From: Pontederia crassipes
Lineage: Eukaryota > Streptophyta > Magnoliopsida > Commelinales > Pontederiaceae
Direction of reading: 5' to 3'
Assembly (NCBI GenBank): GCA_030549335.1
Contig: CM060193.1
Span: forward strand, 46,547,391-46,611,390
Length of the DNA stretch: 64,000 nt
The notes beneath the pieces are model-generated. The model searched no databases and was not told the DNA's origin. It saw nothing but the letters and a program-made list of their open reading frames with translations. A program made the translations under genes and the position numbers. Of this stretch, positions 25,250 through 37,099 are shown in pieces. Each line of letters starts with the position of its first letter. The first letter of the stretch is position 1.

Positions 25250-25765
25250 TGCCGTCCCAGAACAGACGACCGATTCTGAATCAGTCGACCGTTCTGGAAG
25301 GGCAGACATATTCTGTGATTAGTGATCGTTCGAAAATCCTATTTCGGACGTCCGAAAGACATGTAGCGGTCGACCGATTTTCTAACGGTCGTCCGATATG
25401 GGTGGTCGAAAACATTCGACACATTCTGTGATTAGCGGTCACTTCGATTCGGTCGTCCAAAAAGTCAAGTACCGGCCGACCGATTGTCAAACGGTCGTCC
25501 GATATGCATTGCCAAAACAGCCGAAACATTCTGTGATTAGCGGAGAACCGAAGTCCAATTTCGATCGTCCGAAAGACCCATAATGGTCGACCGATATATG
25601 AACGGTCGTCCGTTTCAGAGATGCTGTCACATTTTGTGATCAGCGGACGAACCTGAACACGGTTTCGGTCGTCCGACAGAACTAAAACGGTCGACCGATA
25701 ATCTGACCGGTCGTCCGATATATGACCGGTGGTCGACCGTTATCCAAAATGGTCGACCGTTTCTG
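25250..25765 (+). repeat. GTCGACCG / GTCGTCCG repeat array in the 5' LTR
   Basis: Loose repeat units combine CGGTCGACCGAT, CGGTCGTCCGATAT and ATTCTGTGATTAGCGG. GTCGAC is itself a palindrome, so the array can fold. The same array is in the 3' LTR at about 29870-30390. Confidence 0.85.
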
Positions 25766-25959
25766 GGGAATGATTGGTTATGTTTGAATGCCCACACTTA
25801 GCATGATTTGAAGTTACTATGACCTTAATTAGGGTTAAAATATGCAATATGTGTGAATGATTATATGTATTGATGAACATGATTAAAAGACGGATTGATG
25901 AAAGAGTGGCATTTTTATGACCCGGGACCAATCGGTACCCAACCTAAGACCCCACCGAC

Positions 25960-26165
25960 GGGTGGGGAAAGACCTCATTGACGAATGAGGATAAAGACCT
26001 TGCCTTTGGGGAAGGATAAAGACCTTGCCTTTGGGGAAGGATAAAGACCTCACCTACGGGGAGGATAAAGACCTTGCCTTCGGAGAAGGATAAAGACCTC
26101 ACCTACAGGGAGGATAAAGATCTCATCTACGGATGAGGATAAAGACCACCCTACGGGGAGGATGA
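25960..26165 (+). repeat. Eight-unit minisatellite in the 5' LTR
   Basis: Units of 23-25 bp open GATAAAGACC and alternate between CTCACCTACGGGGAG and CTTGCCTTCGGGGAAG types. Eight units are countable, including the first degenerate one. Confidence 0.9.
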
Positions 26166-27069
26166 TTTATTAGCCACTACCATTTTCAATCGACAAGATA
26201 ATAAAATATCTAAGTAAAGATGAAAGATGAAAAGATGAATGACTTGGGACATAAAGTAAAGATATTAAAGAAGTATGATGAAGCATGCACCTATAAGGAT
26301 GCCATGTAAATGTCCACTTGTCACATCATATCATGACGTGATGAAAGATGCTAAAGTAAAGTAAGATAAGATTATGGTATGAATTAGCATGATGATAAGT
26401 TATGATATGCACGACTTAAAGATTATGATGTTACTTGTTATCTTATATTGTCATGATGATATGACCGCATGTCATGTAGTATGCATAAGTAGCTCATAGC
26501 ATGCATATGATTTATGTTCCAAGATGATGATATGCATATGCCATGACATGTATAGATTATGTTCTAAGGTCATAGCATGCATGTGCCTCAACATACTCTA
26601 ACGGGAGAAATCCCCTGCACCCCATGGATCCGTGCAGGTATGGGTGATGCTTAGGTTCGGCGGTGAGGGCCTCTTGACGAAGACATTGCCCATGGGCGAG
26701 TCGGGCTACGGCCCTAGTTATCTTACTTATATTATATCATGTTGATGAACTCTTGTAAGAGTCATTTATGTATGGCTTATGGGCCTTACTGAGTCATGTA
26801 CTCCACTTGAACTCATTTATGTATGTTGAACCCTCTATTGGGTGTACGTTAGAGCCTATTAGGCCCATGGGTCAGTTTATGTATCTTGGGATTTAATTAT
26901 GTTAAAGTCTTCCGCTGTTATGATGTTTTACGATGTTAACGTTTAAGTTTATTATTATTATGTTTCCGCTGCAATGTTTCATGAAGATAGGTCATGTTAA
27001 GGTCAAAGTAACGTCGCCTAGGATTCGGTAAAATTTTAAATTAGGGCCGAATTTTGGGGTCGTTACAAT

Positions 27070-27081
27070 TGGTATCAGAGC
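27070..27081 (+). promoter_or_regulatory. Primer-binding site (initiator Met tRNA)
   Basis: TGGTATCAGAGC lies three bases (27067 to 27070) past the end of the 5' LTR. It is complementary to the 3' end of plant initiator methionine tRNA, the usual primer of plant Copia and many Gypsy elements. Confidence 0.95.
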
Positions 27082-27271
27082 CTAGTGTTGGCTTTTAGGT
27101 ATTTAGTTCAGGATGTGTAAGCCAATGGTTGGCTAAAGTGTCTAAGTAAAATGTCTAAGTGTAAAGTCCATGTGCAATCGTCATGAGGTGTCACCGAACC
27201 TAAAGGTAAATGTTATCATATGATTAGCTCATTGTTGATAACGTTCTATGATTGTTTGAATATGAATGTAG

Positions 27272-28249
27272 ATGCCAAGACGTTCAATCGTTGATGAGGA
27301 GCAGGAGAGGAACACATTTCTTGATGGTTTAATCCTGGCGGCACAGAATGCCCAACGAAGTATCGAGCCAGATTATTCTATTGAGAGATTCCTTAGGCTC
27401 CAGCTCCCAAAGTTTGATGGAGTAGGAGATCCCGAGTTGGCAGAATCGTGGATCGAAGATGTAGATGACGTCCTCAAAGTTATGGAGTGTCCTAAAGATC
27501 GCAAAGTGAGGTATGCCACACATTGCCTTTGTGGCCGGGCCAAGGCATGGTGGAAAGCACGGTTGAAGACCACCAATGAGAGTGAGGAGAATGTGGATTG
27601 AGAGAGTTTCGTGGAAGCATTCGAAGCTCATTTCTTCCCGGACCATGTAAAGGAAAAGAAGAGGGATGAGTTTCTTAATCTCGTTCAAGGAAGTATGACC
27701 GTAGGAGAGTACATGAAAACGTTCTTGAGGCTGAAAAAGTATGGGGAGCTCAACGAGAATGAGCTCCGAAGGACAAAGAGGTTCGTTAATGGCCTAAACC
27801 CCAGACTGCAGCCGTGGGTTAGGAGTGGTCACTGTACCATTATGAAGGATGCGGTGGACCTCGCTGCTGAACACGAAAGGAAGTATCAAGAAAGAAAGTA
27901 TGCCAAGGGAAAGGTCATCAAGAAGTAGGAGGAGAAGGCCCAAGAGGATAGTCCAAGGAAGGCACCGTACTATTCCCCAAAGAAGGTGGATCAAGCAAGG
28001 CCGGTGTGCACTACTTGTGGGAGACCCCATGCTGATGAATGCCGCTTTAGAGCCGGGACTTGTCTGCAATGTGGCAAGATGGGCCACTATATAAAGGACT
28101 GTCCGGAGAAGCAAGGGGGCAACCGGGACAAGGGGAAGATGGTGGTCAACCCACCAAGAGCTCCAGCAAGAGTTTTCGTCATGGAAGTGGATGAGGCCAC
28201 TCCAGGAAACGATGTGACCCAAGGTAATCGTCACTTAACGTTTAAGTAG
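27272..28249 (+). pseudogene. Gag of the non-autonomous retrotransposon, two in-frame stops
   Basis: One continuous frame of 326 codons including the terminator. It has a Retrotrans_gag domain (LQLPKFDGVGDPELAESWIE, CLCGRAKAWWKA, FEAHFFPDHVKEKKRDEFL, GSMTVGEYMKTF) and a C-terminal CCHC zinc knuckle, CLQCGKMGHYIKDC, preceded by a second Cys/His group, CTTCGRPHADEC. The frame is stopped by TGA at 27599-27601, where related Gags have Trp, and TAG at 27926-27928. Otherwise it is clean, with no frameshift, so the breaks are recent point changes. Gag would form the particle that packages RNA; this copy would need a partner element for both Gag and Pol. Confidence 0.9.
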
Positions 28250-29067
28250 TCATACAAACTATAATGTGTACGCATGATAGACATAAAGACCATAAAAAAT
28301 GTTAGAAAGAATATTCGGAGGAATATTCTAAAGATAAGAAACCAATCACTATTCTTAATAATGAAGGAACTTAGGAAAAATCACCAAGATCATATGAATG
28401 ATGGTTAAAAAGTAAAGGGAATTGGGATTGTTTTATGTAGACTTACATGACCTAAATGATGGCATGAAGTGGTCAAGTGTTGAGTCAGAAAATTTGACAC
28501 TTGGATGAAGCTAGAGTTTAGAGTAGCGCAACGGAAGCGTGACGCGCGAACAATCTTCATTTCATGAAGTGGAGTAAGGATCCAGGATTCTACTAGAATC
28601 TTTAAGATACGAGACAACGTGATGGCATAATTAGGACCATGACCAAGAACCGTTAGCAAGAGACTATTGAGTGATGCTATTGAAGATGCACGAGGAAGGC
28701 CACATTAGTACGCATGAAGGGTTGAAGATGGATGAAACAACGAGGATGAAAGAATTTTTGATTAAGATTTAGCTAAAGATTAGAATTGCATAACGAAAAC
28801 GTGGCTGAAGAACGATATCAATTTCTTGAGATTATCTAGAGATATGAGATTCCCATGGAAATCTTGGAATGGAAAGAGTTAGTGATCACCATGTTTAGAA
28901 GAAATTCAAAGGACGTTAAAGTGAGACTATCGAAGAATATGCATTGGATGTCACAAATGGAGAGATCACACATGTGTATACGAGGAGCGAAAGATAAATG
29001 GAGTAATAAGGAGGAAGAGATCCATTAATTTAAGATTTACTAAAATTCGAGGACGAATTTTTATTTC
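28250..29067 (+). other. Non-coding remainder of the internal region
   Basis: Between the gag stop and the purine tract there is no pol coding. AT-rich sequence with many stops remains, ending in the ATTCGAGGACGAATT phrase that marks the 3' end of many Gypsy internal regions. I read it as what is left after pol was deleted. Confidence 0.6.
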
Positions 29068-29078
29068 AGGGGGTAGAT
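29068..29078 (+). promoter_or_regulatory. Polypurine tract
   Basis: AGGGGGTAGAT directly precedes the TG of the 3' LTR, the expected plus-strand priming site. Confidence 0.85.
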
Positions 29079-31775
29079 TGAAATATCCTGGAGTAAATAA
29101 AAAAAGGGGGAAAACATGCAGCCCACTCCCGCATGTGGCCCAAAGCCCAACTCCCTAAGGTATTAAACTAATGCCCTAACTTCCATGGTTTTAGCTCCCA
29201 GCCGAAAGTTAAACCCCCAAAATCCCTATGCTACAGTGTTCCTCATCTAAACACCTCAAGCTCACTCCCTCTCTCCAAGACTATTCGGCCAGGACCCCCC
29301 AAGCACCATTGCTACAGTAAATCCAACTATTGTAGCTACACCCCATTTGAGTCTTTGGAGCTAGAGGAAGAAGGAAGAAGTTAAGATTTAGGGCATAAGC
29401 TAAACAAGGTATGTTTGAGGGGATTCAAACCCTAATCACCCTCTTAATGATGTATGCTTGGATGGATTAAGAGGCATTAAGACCACCCTAGATCTTATTA
29501 AAGTATGATTAGGGATTATGCATTTCTTACTTCATGTTTCATTAGATTACTATGTTATTGCTAATTATGATTTGAATGCAAGATGCTTCATGTATTGCTA
29601 CCATGTTTATTGTCATATTGCTAATCATGTTTAAGATTATGATGTTCATTATCACTTATATTAGCTCATTATGAAATCTTGTAAAGCTTATGTACAATCT
29701 ATAAGTGTGATTAGCATGTTGAATGCCTTATATGGAAATCTCATTATGTTTCATGATTAGAATGTTAAGAATGTCAAGAAAGGTCTTATGTGATGTTTGG
29801 AAGTCAGGTTTGGTTCAATATGTTAATGTATAAAAGATATGGGAAAAAAACCCTGTAAAATCGGGTGTCTGCCGTCCCAGAACGGGCGACCGATTCTGAA
29901 TCGGTCGACCGTTCTGAAAGGGTAGACACATTTTGTGATTAGCGGTCGTTCGAAAATCCTATTTCGGACGTCCGAAAGACATGTAGGGGTCGACCGATTT
30001 TCTAATAGTCGTCCGATATGGGTGGTCGAAAATATTCGATATATTCTGTGATTAGCGGTCGTCCGAACACTTCGATTTGGTCGTCCGAAAAGTCAAGTAC
30101 CGGTCGACCGATTGTCAAACGGTCATCCGATATGCATTGCCAAAACAGCCGAAGCATTCTGTGATTAGCGGACGAACCGAAGGCCAATTTTGGTCGTCCG
30201 AAATACCCATAATGGTCGACCGATATATGAGCGGTCGTCCATTTCAGAGATGCTATCACATTCTGTGATTAACGGACGAACCTGAACACGGTTTCGATCG
30301 TCTGACAGAACCAAAACGGTCGATCGATAATCTGACCGGTCGTCCGATATATGACCAGTGGTCGACCGTTATCCAAAACGGTCGACCGTTTCTGGGGAAT
30401 GATTGGTTATGTTTGAATGCCCACACTTAGTATGATTTGAAGTTACTATGACCTTAATTAGGGTTAAAATATGCAACATGTGTGAATGATTGTATGTATT
30501 GATGAATATGATTAAAAGACGGATTGATGAAGGAGTGACATTTTTATGACCCGGGACCAATTGGTACCCAACCTAAGACCCCACCGACGGGTGGGGAAAG
30601 ATCTCATTGACGAATGAGGATAAAGACATTGTCTTTGGGGAAGGATAAAGACTTCACCTACGGGGAGGATAAAGACCTTACCTTCGGGGAAGGATAAAGA
30701 CCTCACCTACGGGGAGGATAAAGACCTTGCCTTCGGGGAAGGATAAAGACCTCACCTACGGGGAGGATAAAGACCTTGCCTTCGGGGAAGGATAAAGACC
30801 TCACCTACAGGGAGGATAAAGACCTCATCTACGGATGAGGATAAAGACCACCCTACGGGGAGGATGATTTATTAGCCACTACCATTCTCAATTGACAAGA
30901 TAAGAAAGTATCTAAGTAAAGATGAAAGACGAAAAGATGAATGATGAATGACTTGGGACATAAAGTAAAGATATTAAAGAAGTATGATGAAGCATGCACC
31001 TATAAGGATGCCATGTAAATGTCCACTTGTCACATCATATCATGACGTAATGAAAGATGCTAAAGTAAAGTAAGATAAGATTATGGTACGCATTAGCATG
31101 ATGATAAGTTATGATATGCACGACTTAAAGATTATGATGTTACTTGTTATCTTATATTGTCATGATGATATGACCGCATGTCATGTAGTATGCATAAGTA
31201 GCTCATAGCATGCATATGATTTATGTTCCAAGATGATGATATGCATATGCCATGACATGTATAGATTATGTTCTAAGGTCATAGTATGCATGGGCCTCAA
31301 CTTACTCTAACGGGAGAAATCCCCTGCACCCCATAGATCCGTGTAGGTATAGGTGAGGCTTAGGTTCAGCGGTGAGGGCCTCTTGACGAAGACATTGCAC
31401 ATGGACGAGTCGGCTACGCCCCAAGTTATCTTACTTATATTATGTCATGTTGATGAACTCTTGTAAGAGTCATTTATGTATGGCTTATGGGCCTTATTGA
31501 GTCATGTACTCCACTTGAACTCATTTATGTATGTTGAACTCTCTATTGGGTGTACGTTAGAGCCTATTAGGCCCATGGGCCAGTTTATGTATCTTGAAAT
31601 TTAATTATGTTAAAGTCTTCCGCTGTTATGATGTTTTACGATGTTAACGTTTAAATTTATTATTATTTTGTTTCCGTTGCAATATTTCATGAAAATAGGT
31701 CATGTCAAGGTCAAAGTAACGTCACCTAAGGTTCGACAAAATTTTAAATTAGGGCCAAATTTTGGGGACGTTACA
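29079..31775 (+). repeat. 3' LTR (2,697 bp)
   Basis: Matches 24456-27067 end to end. It is 85 bases longer, mainly because its minisatellite (about 30600-30865) has eleven units rather than eight. It ends GTTACA followed by the target duplication GTTTT. Confidence 0.95.
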
Positions 31776-31780
31776 GTTTT

Positions 31781-32344
31781 GATTATTTTATAATTTTAAA
31801 AAAATAAAAAATAAATAGAAAGTTAGCATAGGTTGATGGATGGAAAGTGACATAATTCCGGCAAAATCTATGGAAAATTTGAAAGTGATTGATAAATATA
31901 AAAAAGTTCATAGTTTATAATTTAGGAAAGGTAGAGAGAAAAACCATTAAAAAAATTTTCGTGCGGAGCCCAATTGCAAGATTATCATCAGCATTTGATG
32001 TGCCCACGGGTGGCTCAGGACGAGTCAAACCGCCCAAGCGATTGGCTTAGTCTATTCTATGTTTTTTAAACCACATGTGATTAATTTATTAGGGACCAAT
32101 AGCTCTGAGTTTTGATTCATTGAGTAGTCAACACATATATATAGTCGTACTAATCTGTTGGGCGCTAATAATGAGATGAACTGCTAACAATAGCTCTATC
32201 TTTTATATTAATCTTAGATTTTGTAACAGAAGAAGCGCTCTACTTCTCAAGAAAAAGAATAGCATTACATTAACCTTAAAACGTAGCTGTAGTTTAATTG
32301 GTAGCCGTTACTTATCAGTTACCACAGCAAGACCTGAGACCATC
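31781..32344. other. Intergenic: 3' side of UGT copy 2
   Basis: AT-rich. The last 60 bases (GCAAGACCTGAGACCATCTC and neighbours) match the same position beyond copies 1 and 3, so they belong to the duplicated UGT segment. No other gene is visible. Confidence 0.65.
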
Positions 32345-33742
32345 TCAGTGGCCATTTTCGTACCCTTTGGAGCAGTACTTGGCGACGAACTCTGCAATGT
32401 TCCTGTCTGAGCTCCCGCCGTCTCCCATGGCCGCTTTGGCCAGCTCCCGATACTTCACAGCGTTCCTCCTGTACTCCTCTCTCCTCTCCCCTTCCATGAC
32501 CTCCCGCACGCATCTCTCCACCTCCTCCCTCCGCACCACACCTTCCTCGTCCTTTCGCGCCCTGACACCGACCCCCCACTCCTCCTCCAAGTACCTCGCG
32601 TTCGTCGGCTGGTCCGCAAAATGCGGGAATCCGATCATGGGCACGCCGAGGCTCAGCGCCTCCAGCATCGAGTTCCACCCGCAGTGCGACACGAAACATC
32701 CCACCGCCTCGTGCGCGAGGACGTCGAGCTGCGGGCACCATGAGACGATGAGGCCTCTGCCAGCGGAGGCCAATTCCTCGGGAAGCTTGTGCGTTTCCGA
32801 GGACCTGAGCGCCCACAAGAAGCTCCTGCCGCTGTTGGAGAGGCCGTGCGCGAGCTCTGTCATCTGGTCCACACTGAGCTCGACCATGCTTCCGAATGAG
32901 GCGAAGACGACCGACGCCGGAGGCCTGGCGTCGAGCCAGTTCATGCACTGGGCGACGGCGGTGTCGTAGAGCTGGAAGCCGTAGCGGCAGTCGGAGGGAA
33001 GCCGCTTGTCTAAGTAGGTAGAGGGTAATGTTGGACCGACGGTCTTCGCTCCGCACGTTGCGGCCATGTAATCCGCTTCCTTGGTTTCGAGCTCGTAGAA
33101 GGAGTTGATTAGGATCTCATCCAACTTCTCCCAGTTAAGGAACTGGTTCTTGAACACTTCCCCAAATGGATTGTAACTGATCGATGACTGTAAGAAGGAT
33201 GGTAGATCCCTGGGCTGGAGCTGCGGCAGACCCGGCAGCTCCACCGCCTCCAGCACCGGCCACTTAACCCGCCCCTCGAAAGCTTGGAAGCAGACGACGT
33301 CCGCCGCGCAAGACTGCGTCAGGAACGCCGCCGTCGCAACGCCGAGCCGCCTACCGACGTCCGCGGCCCAGGGGAGGAAAGGGTCGAACACCAGGGCGTC
33401 GACCGGACGATCAGCCTCCCTCTCGGAACGGATGAGCGCCTCAAGCGTCTCCGACCCCACGCGACTGCACCGGTCCATGTAGGCGTCGATGTCGGGGGCC
33501 TCCCGGTGGCCGCCCTTGTCGAACCCGTCGGAGATGGTGGCGAGTCTCACGGGGATGGGATCGGCCATGCTCGCTTTGGCGGAGTTGAGGAGGAAGCGGG
33601 TCATGACGAGGGTGGCCACGGGGCCGTGGGAGACGACGCGCTTGGCGAACTGGAGCATGGGGTTGACGTGGCCTTGGGTCGGCCAGGGGAGGATTAGGAC
33701 ATGACCTCGTTTGTTACCTCTTCCTGGTGCAGCTGCTGCCAT
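32345..33742 (-). CDS. UDP-glycosyltransferase, UGT74-like (copy 2)
   Basis: A 465-residue intronless GT1 glycosyltransferase closely related to copy 1. The catalytic His is in PTQGHVNP (H25) and its partner Asp in LVFDPFLPW (D120). The complete 44-residue PSPG box spans W335 to Q378, from WCPQLDVLAHEAVGC to PHFADQ. The closing Gln again suggests UDP-glucose. Two PSPG positions differ from copy 1 (GWNSML for GWNSTL, PHFADQ for PHWSDQ), and the acceptor-side region around residues 145-195 is the most changed part, so substrate choice may differ. The reading frame is open from ATG at 33742 to TGA, with high third-position GC. The acceptor is unknown. Both flanks resemble those of the pseudogene copy at 45400-46783. 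Confidence 0.93.
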   Translation of the reverse strand: MAAAAPGRGNKRGHVLILPWPTQGHVNPMLQFAKRVVSHGPVATLVMTRFLLNSAKASMADPIPVRLATISDGFDKGGHREAPDIDAYMDRCSRVGSETLEALIRSEREADRPVDALVFDPFLPWAADVGRRLGVATAAFLTQSCAADVVCFQAFEGRVKWPVLEAVELPGLPQLQPRDLPSFLQSSISYNPFGEVFKNQFLNWEKLDEILINSFYELETKEADYMAATCGAKTVGPTLPSTYLDKRLPSDCRYGFQLYDTAVAQCMNWLDARPPASVVFASFGSMVELSVDQMTELAHGLSNSGRSFLWALRSSETHKLPEELASAGRGLIVSWCPQLDVLAHEAVGCFVSHCGWNSMLEALSLGVPMIGFPHFADQPTNARYLEEEWGVGVRARKDEEGVVRREEVERCVREVMEGERREEYRRNAVKYRELAKAAMGDGGSSDRNIAEFVAKYCSKGYENGH

Positions 33743-33800
33743 GCTCTCTCCTCCTTTCTATTTCACGCAGGCTGATCAGAAGAAGGGAAGGGACAGGATG

Positions 33801-33810
33801 TATGTATAGA
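33801..33810 (-). promoter_or_regulatory. Possible TATA box of UGT copy 2
   Basis: Minus-strand TCTATACATA lies about 60 bases before the start codon, at a position comparable to the TATA-like site of copy 1. Weak match, assigned by position only. Confidence 0.3.
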
Positions 33811-34766
<956 letters not shown>

Positions 34767-34789
34767 CACTACAAGAAAATTGCCTGTTA

Positions 34790-35370
34790 CAGACGGTCCG
34801 AACCGTCTGTAAAATGGCCAGATCCATCGAAAATAACGTTTTTCGACGGTTCTTTCGACGGATAGTGTCCGTGCGAAAAAGAGGCATCGCAAACAATTTG
34901 CGACGGTTTTTTCCGAACCGTCGGTATTACAGACGGTCTAGCTGGCGGACGCGACCGTCGAACGTTGAGTATCGACGGCACGAACCGTCGATAATATCGA
35001 CCGTTAAGACCGTCGATATATATCGACGGTTTAAACCGTCGATAGTATCGACGGTTCGTGCCGTCAATATTTATCGGCGGCTTGAACCGTCGATACTATC
35101 GACAGTTCGTGCCGTCGATATCTATCGGCGGCTTGAACCGTCGATTCTATCGATGGTTTTAACCGCCGATATATATCGACGGCTTTAACCGTCGATAGTA
35201 TCGACGGTTTAAACCATCGACAAACTTGTATCGATGGTTTTACCCGTCGACTCCACATGTGATTTTCGACGGCTACGATCGTCGATAATACCGCACGGAC
35301 AGTTAGAACTGTCGGTAAGTATCGAAAAAATCCGTTGTCGATGACCAATATTTCAGCTATTTCCGACGGT
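34790..35370. repeat. Left subterminal palindrome array of the CACTA element
   Basis: At least a dozen units of the form TATCGACGGTTTAAACCGTC in both orientations, about 30-36 bases apart. Each unit is an inverted repeat able to form a small hairpin. Presumed binding sites of the element's DNA-binding protein. Confidence 0.9.
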
Positions 35371-35850
35371 CAGATCCGTCGGAAACAAAAAAAAATTTAA
35401 AAAAATGCTGAATTTTAAATGTCCGAACAGATAATACAACACAGATACTATCCATACCATCACAGATAAATTCACATAATCCAACTATCACAGATACTAT
35501 ACAAACATCACATAATTCAAACATCACATACATCACATAATCCAACAAACATCACATAACCATCAAAATGTAACTATCCAAACATCACATAATTCAAAGC
35601 CATTCTAAACAAATTTAAGTCTTCGTCACGATGAAGAGATGAAGAGCTGAAGTTCTGAAGTCTTGGTCGCAAAACAATTCGAAGGTCATTGCACAATACA
35701 TAGAGATTTCAGAAAGTTAGTACCCATATGAAAATGCAAAAAAAAAAAACATGAATTCGGATTTGAAATCTAATGAAGAGAGATAATGTAAATAAAATAT
35801 AAAAACATAGGATTGAAAGTTCTAAAGGTACATTCACAATCCATAAAAAT

Positions 35851-36759
35851 TCAGAATGGGTGAAGCATGACACCTTCAGAAGTATTATACTGTGCATGCC
35901 ACTTCATATGTGACGCTGACCCTATAGACGAGTATAGTCTTTTAAGCCTTAGAATAAGAGGCAAATAATGCATTCTTTTCACAGCTACTTGAGACTTGTT
36001 AGTCACTCTATATCGTTCGGCCCCACAAAATTTGCATTCATTTAGATTGATGTCGTCGTCGTAATATAACATACAACCATCACGACAACAATCTATTTTA
36101 GTTAAGCCAAGACCAAGTTTACTGACCAATCTTTTTGTCCTATAAAAATTTTCAGAAATACGAGCACCAGTTGGTGTGACCTCTTTTAAAATAGCTAAAA
36201 ATGCATCAAAATATGCTTGTGAAATATTGTGGTCGGCTTTCAGATTCAACAATCTAACAGCAAGTGATAGTTCCGAATGACTTTCACACCCAGGCCATAA
36301 GGGTTGGCTCGATGTGTTTAGTAAGTCATAAAAATCTCTTGCTTCTAGATTTGGTGCCTCTTCATTCTGCTCAAATCTAATATTACCATACTCAGTTGCA
36401 GCTACGTCATAAACTAACTGTTCATATTGCGAAGTAAATGTTGGTTCAGGATCGACAAAATTAAGACCTGGATTTGGTACGCTTGTCGAAGGCGCTCATT
36501 CGCCTAAATCATCCCATTGCCAATAATTGGGTTTGAAACTCTTTCTATATAAGTAAACTTTGACGGTCTCTATCGTCTGTAACTTTGTGCTAGCACATTT
36601 CAAACAAGGACACCTAATTGTTCCCTCCCGCTGATATTGGAAAGATTGATAAGCCACAGTAACATAATAGTCAACGCCATCTATGAATTCTTGTGTCAAG
36701 CTTCTACGATCAGGATTATTTCTATTGTACATCCGTCGACGATCGTTCAAGTATGACAT
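35851..36759 (-). pseudogene. TNP2-like transposase, N-terminal third only
   Basis: One frame of 303 codons begins MSYLNDRRRMYNRNN with a Transpos_assoc-type domain (EFIDGVDYYVTVAYQSF, IRCPCLKCASTK). It continues through the TNP2 N-terminal part (LLNLKADHNISQAYFDAFL, FYRTKRLVSKLGLGL, KIDCCRDGCMLYYDDD, CKFCGAERY, LPLILRLKRLYSS) and stops just after KWHAQYNTSEGVM, where the catalytic domain should begin. There is one in-frame TGA at 36496-36498. It covers exactly the N-terminal domain missing from the element at 10014-17372. Confidence 0.85.
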
Positions 36760-36922
36760 AATGTTTGCATTATTTGCAAATCATAAAAAATTTCAGTGAT
36801 ACAAAATTTACGTCATGCATGTATAACGGATAAATCATAAATATATGGCACAAAAGGAAAAATATCATAATTGAACAAAAAAGATATAGTCAACAACTTG
36901 TTTGAAAGTTTGAATTAATGAT

Positions 36923-37098
36923 GTTTCAAGTAGCATAATCAAATACAAGCCGACGAAAAGGTAAAGAACATAATATAGATACTCAACATCAAGTGTAATA
37001 GCCACTAATTTCAAGTAGCATAATCAAATACAACTAAATGAAAAGGTAAAGAACATGACATAGAGACTCGACATCAAGTGCTAAGGCCACTACAAGCT
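36923..37098. repeat. Tandem duplication of about 88 bp
   Basis: The stretch opening TTTCAAGTAGCATAATCAAA and ending in CATCAAGTG..A.GCCACTA occurs twice in a row with a few mismatches, inside the non-coding part of the CACTA element. Confidence 0.7.
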
Positions 37099-37099
37099 T

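Larger units (their letters stand above)
24456..27067 (+). repeat. 5' LTR (2,612 bp)
   Basis: Bounded by TG and CA, and aligned over its whole length with 29079-31775. It holds a GTCGACCG/GTCGTCCG array (about 25250-25765) and an array of eight units of about 25 bp opening GATAAAGACC (about 25960-26165). The other LTR has eleven such units. Confidence 0.95.
24456..31775 (+). mobile_element. Non-autonomous gag-only LTR retrotransposon, TSD GTTTT
   Basis: The 5' LTR is 24456-27067 (2,612 bp, TGTAATACC...GTTACA) and the 3' LTR is 29079-31775 (2,697 bp, TGAAATATCC...GTTACA). The 5-bp duplication GTTTT is at 24451-24455 and 31776-31780. A Met-tRNA primer site follows the 5' LTR, and a purine tract precedes the 3' LTR. 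The internal region is only 2,011 bp. It has one gag gene and no protease, RT, RNase H or integrase. The tail of the internal part keeps the phrase ATTCGAGGACGAATTTTTAT, seen at the end of Ty3/Gypsy elements, which suggests derivation from an autonomous Gypsy by loss of pol. The layout matches the published TR-GAG class. By eye the two LTRs are very similar, which implies a fairly recent insertion. Confidence 0.95.

Noticed and set aside
25960..26165. CRISPR-like array
   Set aside because: Units are contiguous, about 25 bp and without unique spacers, lie in both LTRs of a plant retrotransposon, and are a minisatellite.
27070..27081. A tRNA gene
   Set aside because: The match to initiator Met tRNA is only the 12-base primer-binding site next to the LTR; no cloverleaf is present.
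34790..35370. A microRNA or structural RNA gene from the many hairpins
   Set aside because: The hairpins are repeated subterminal units of a CACTA element with variable loops; no single conserved precursor is seen.
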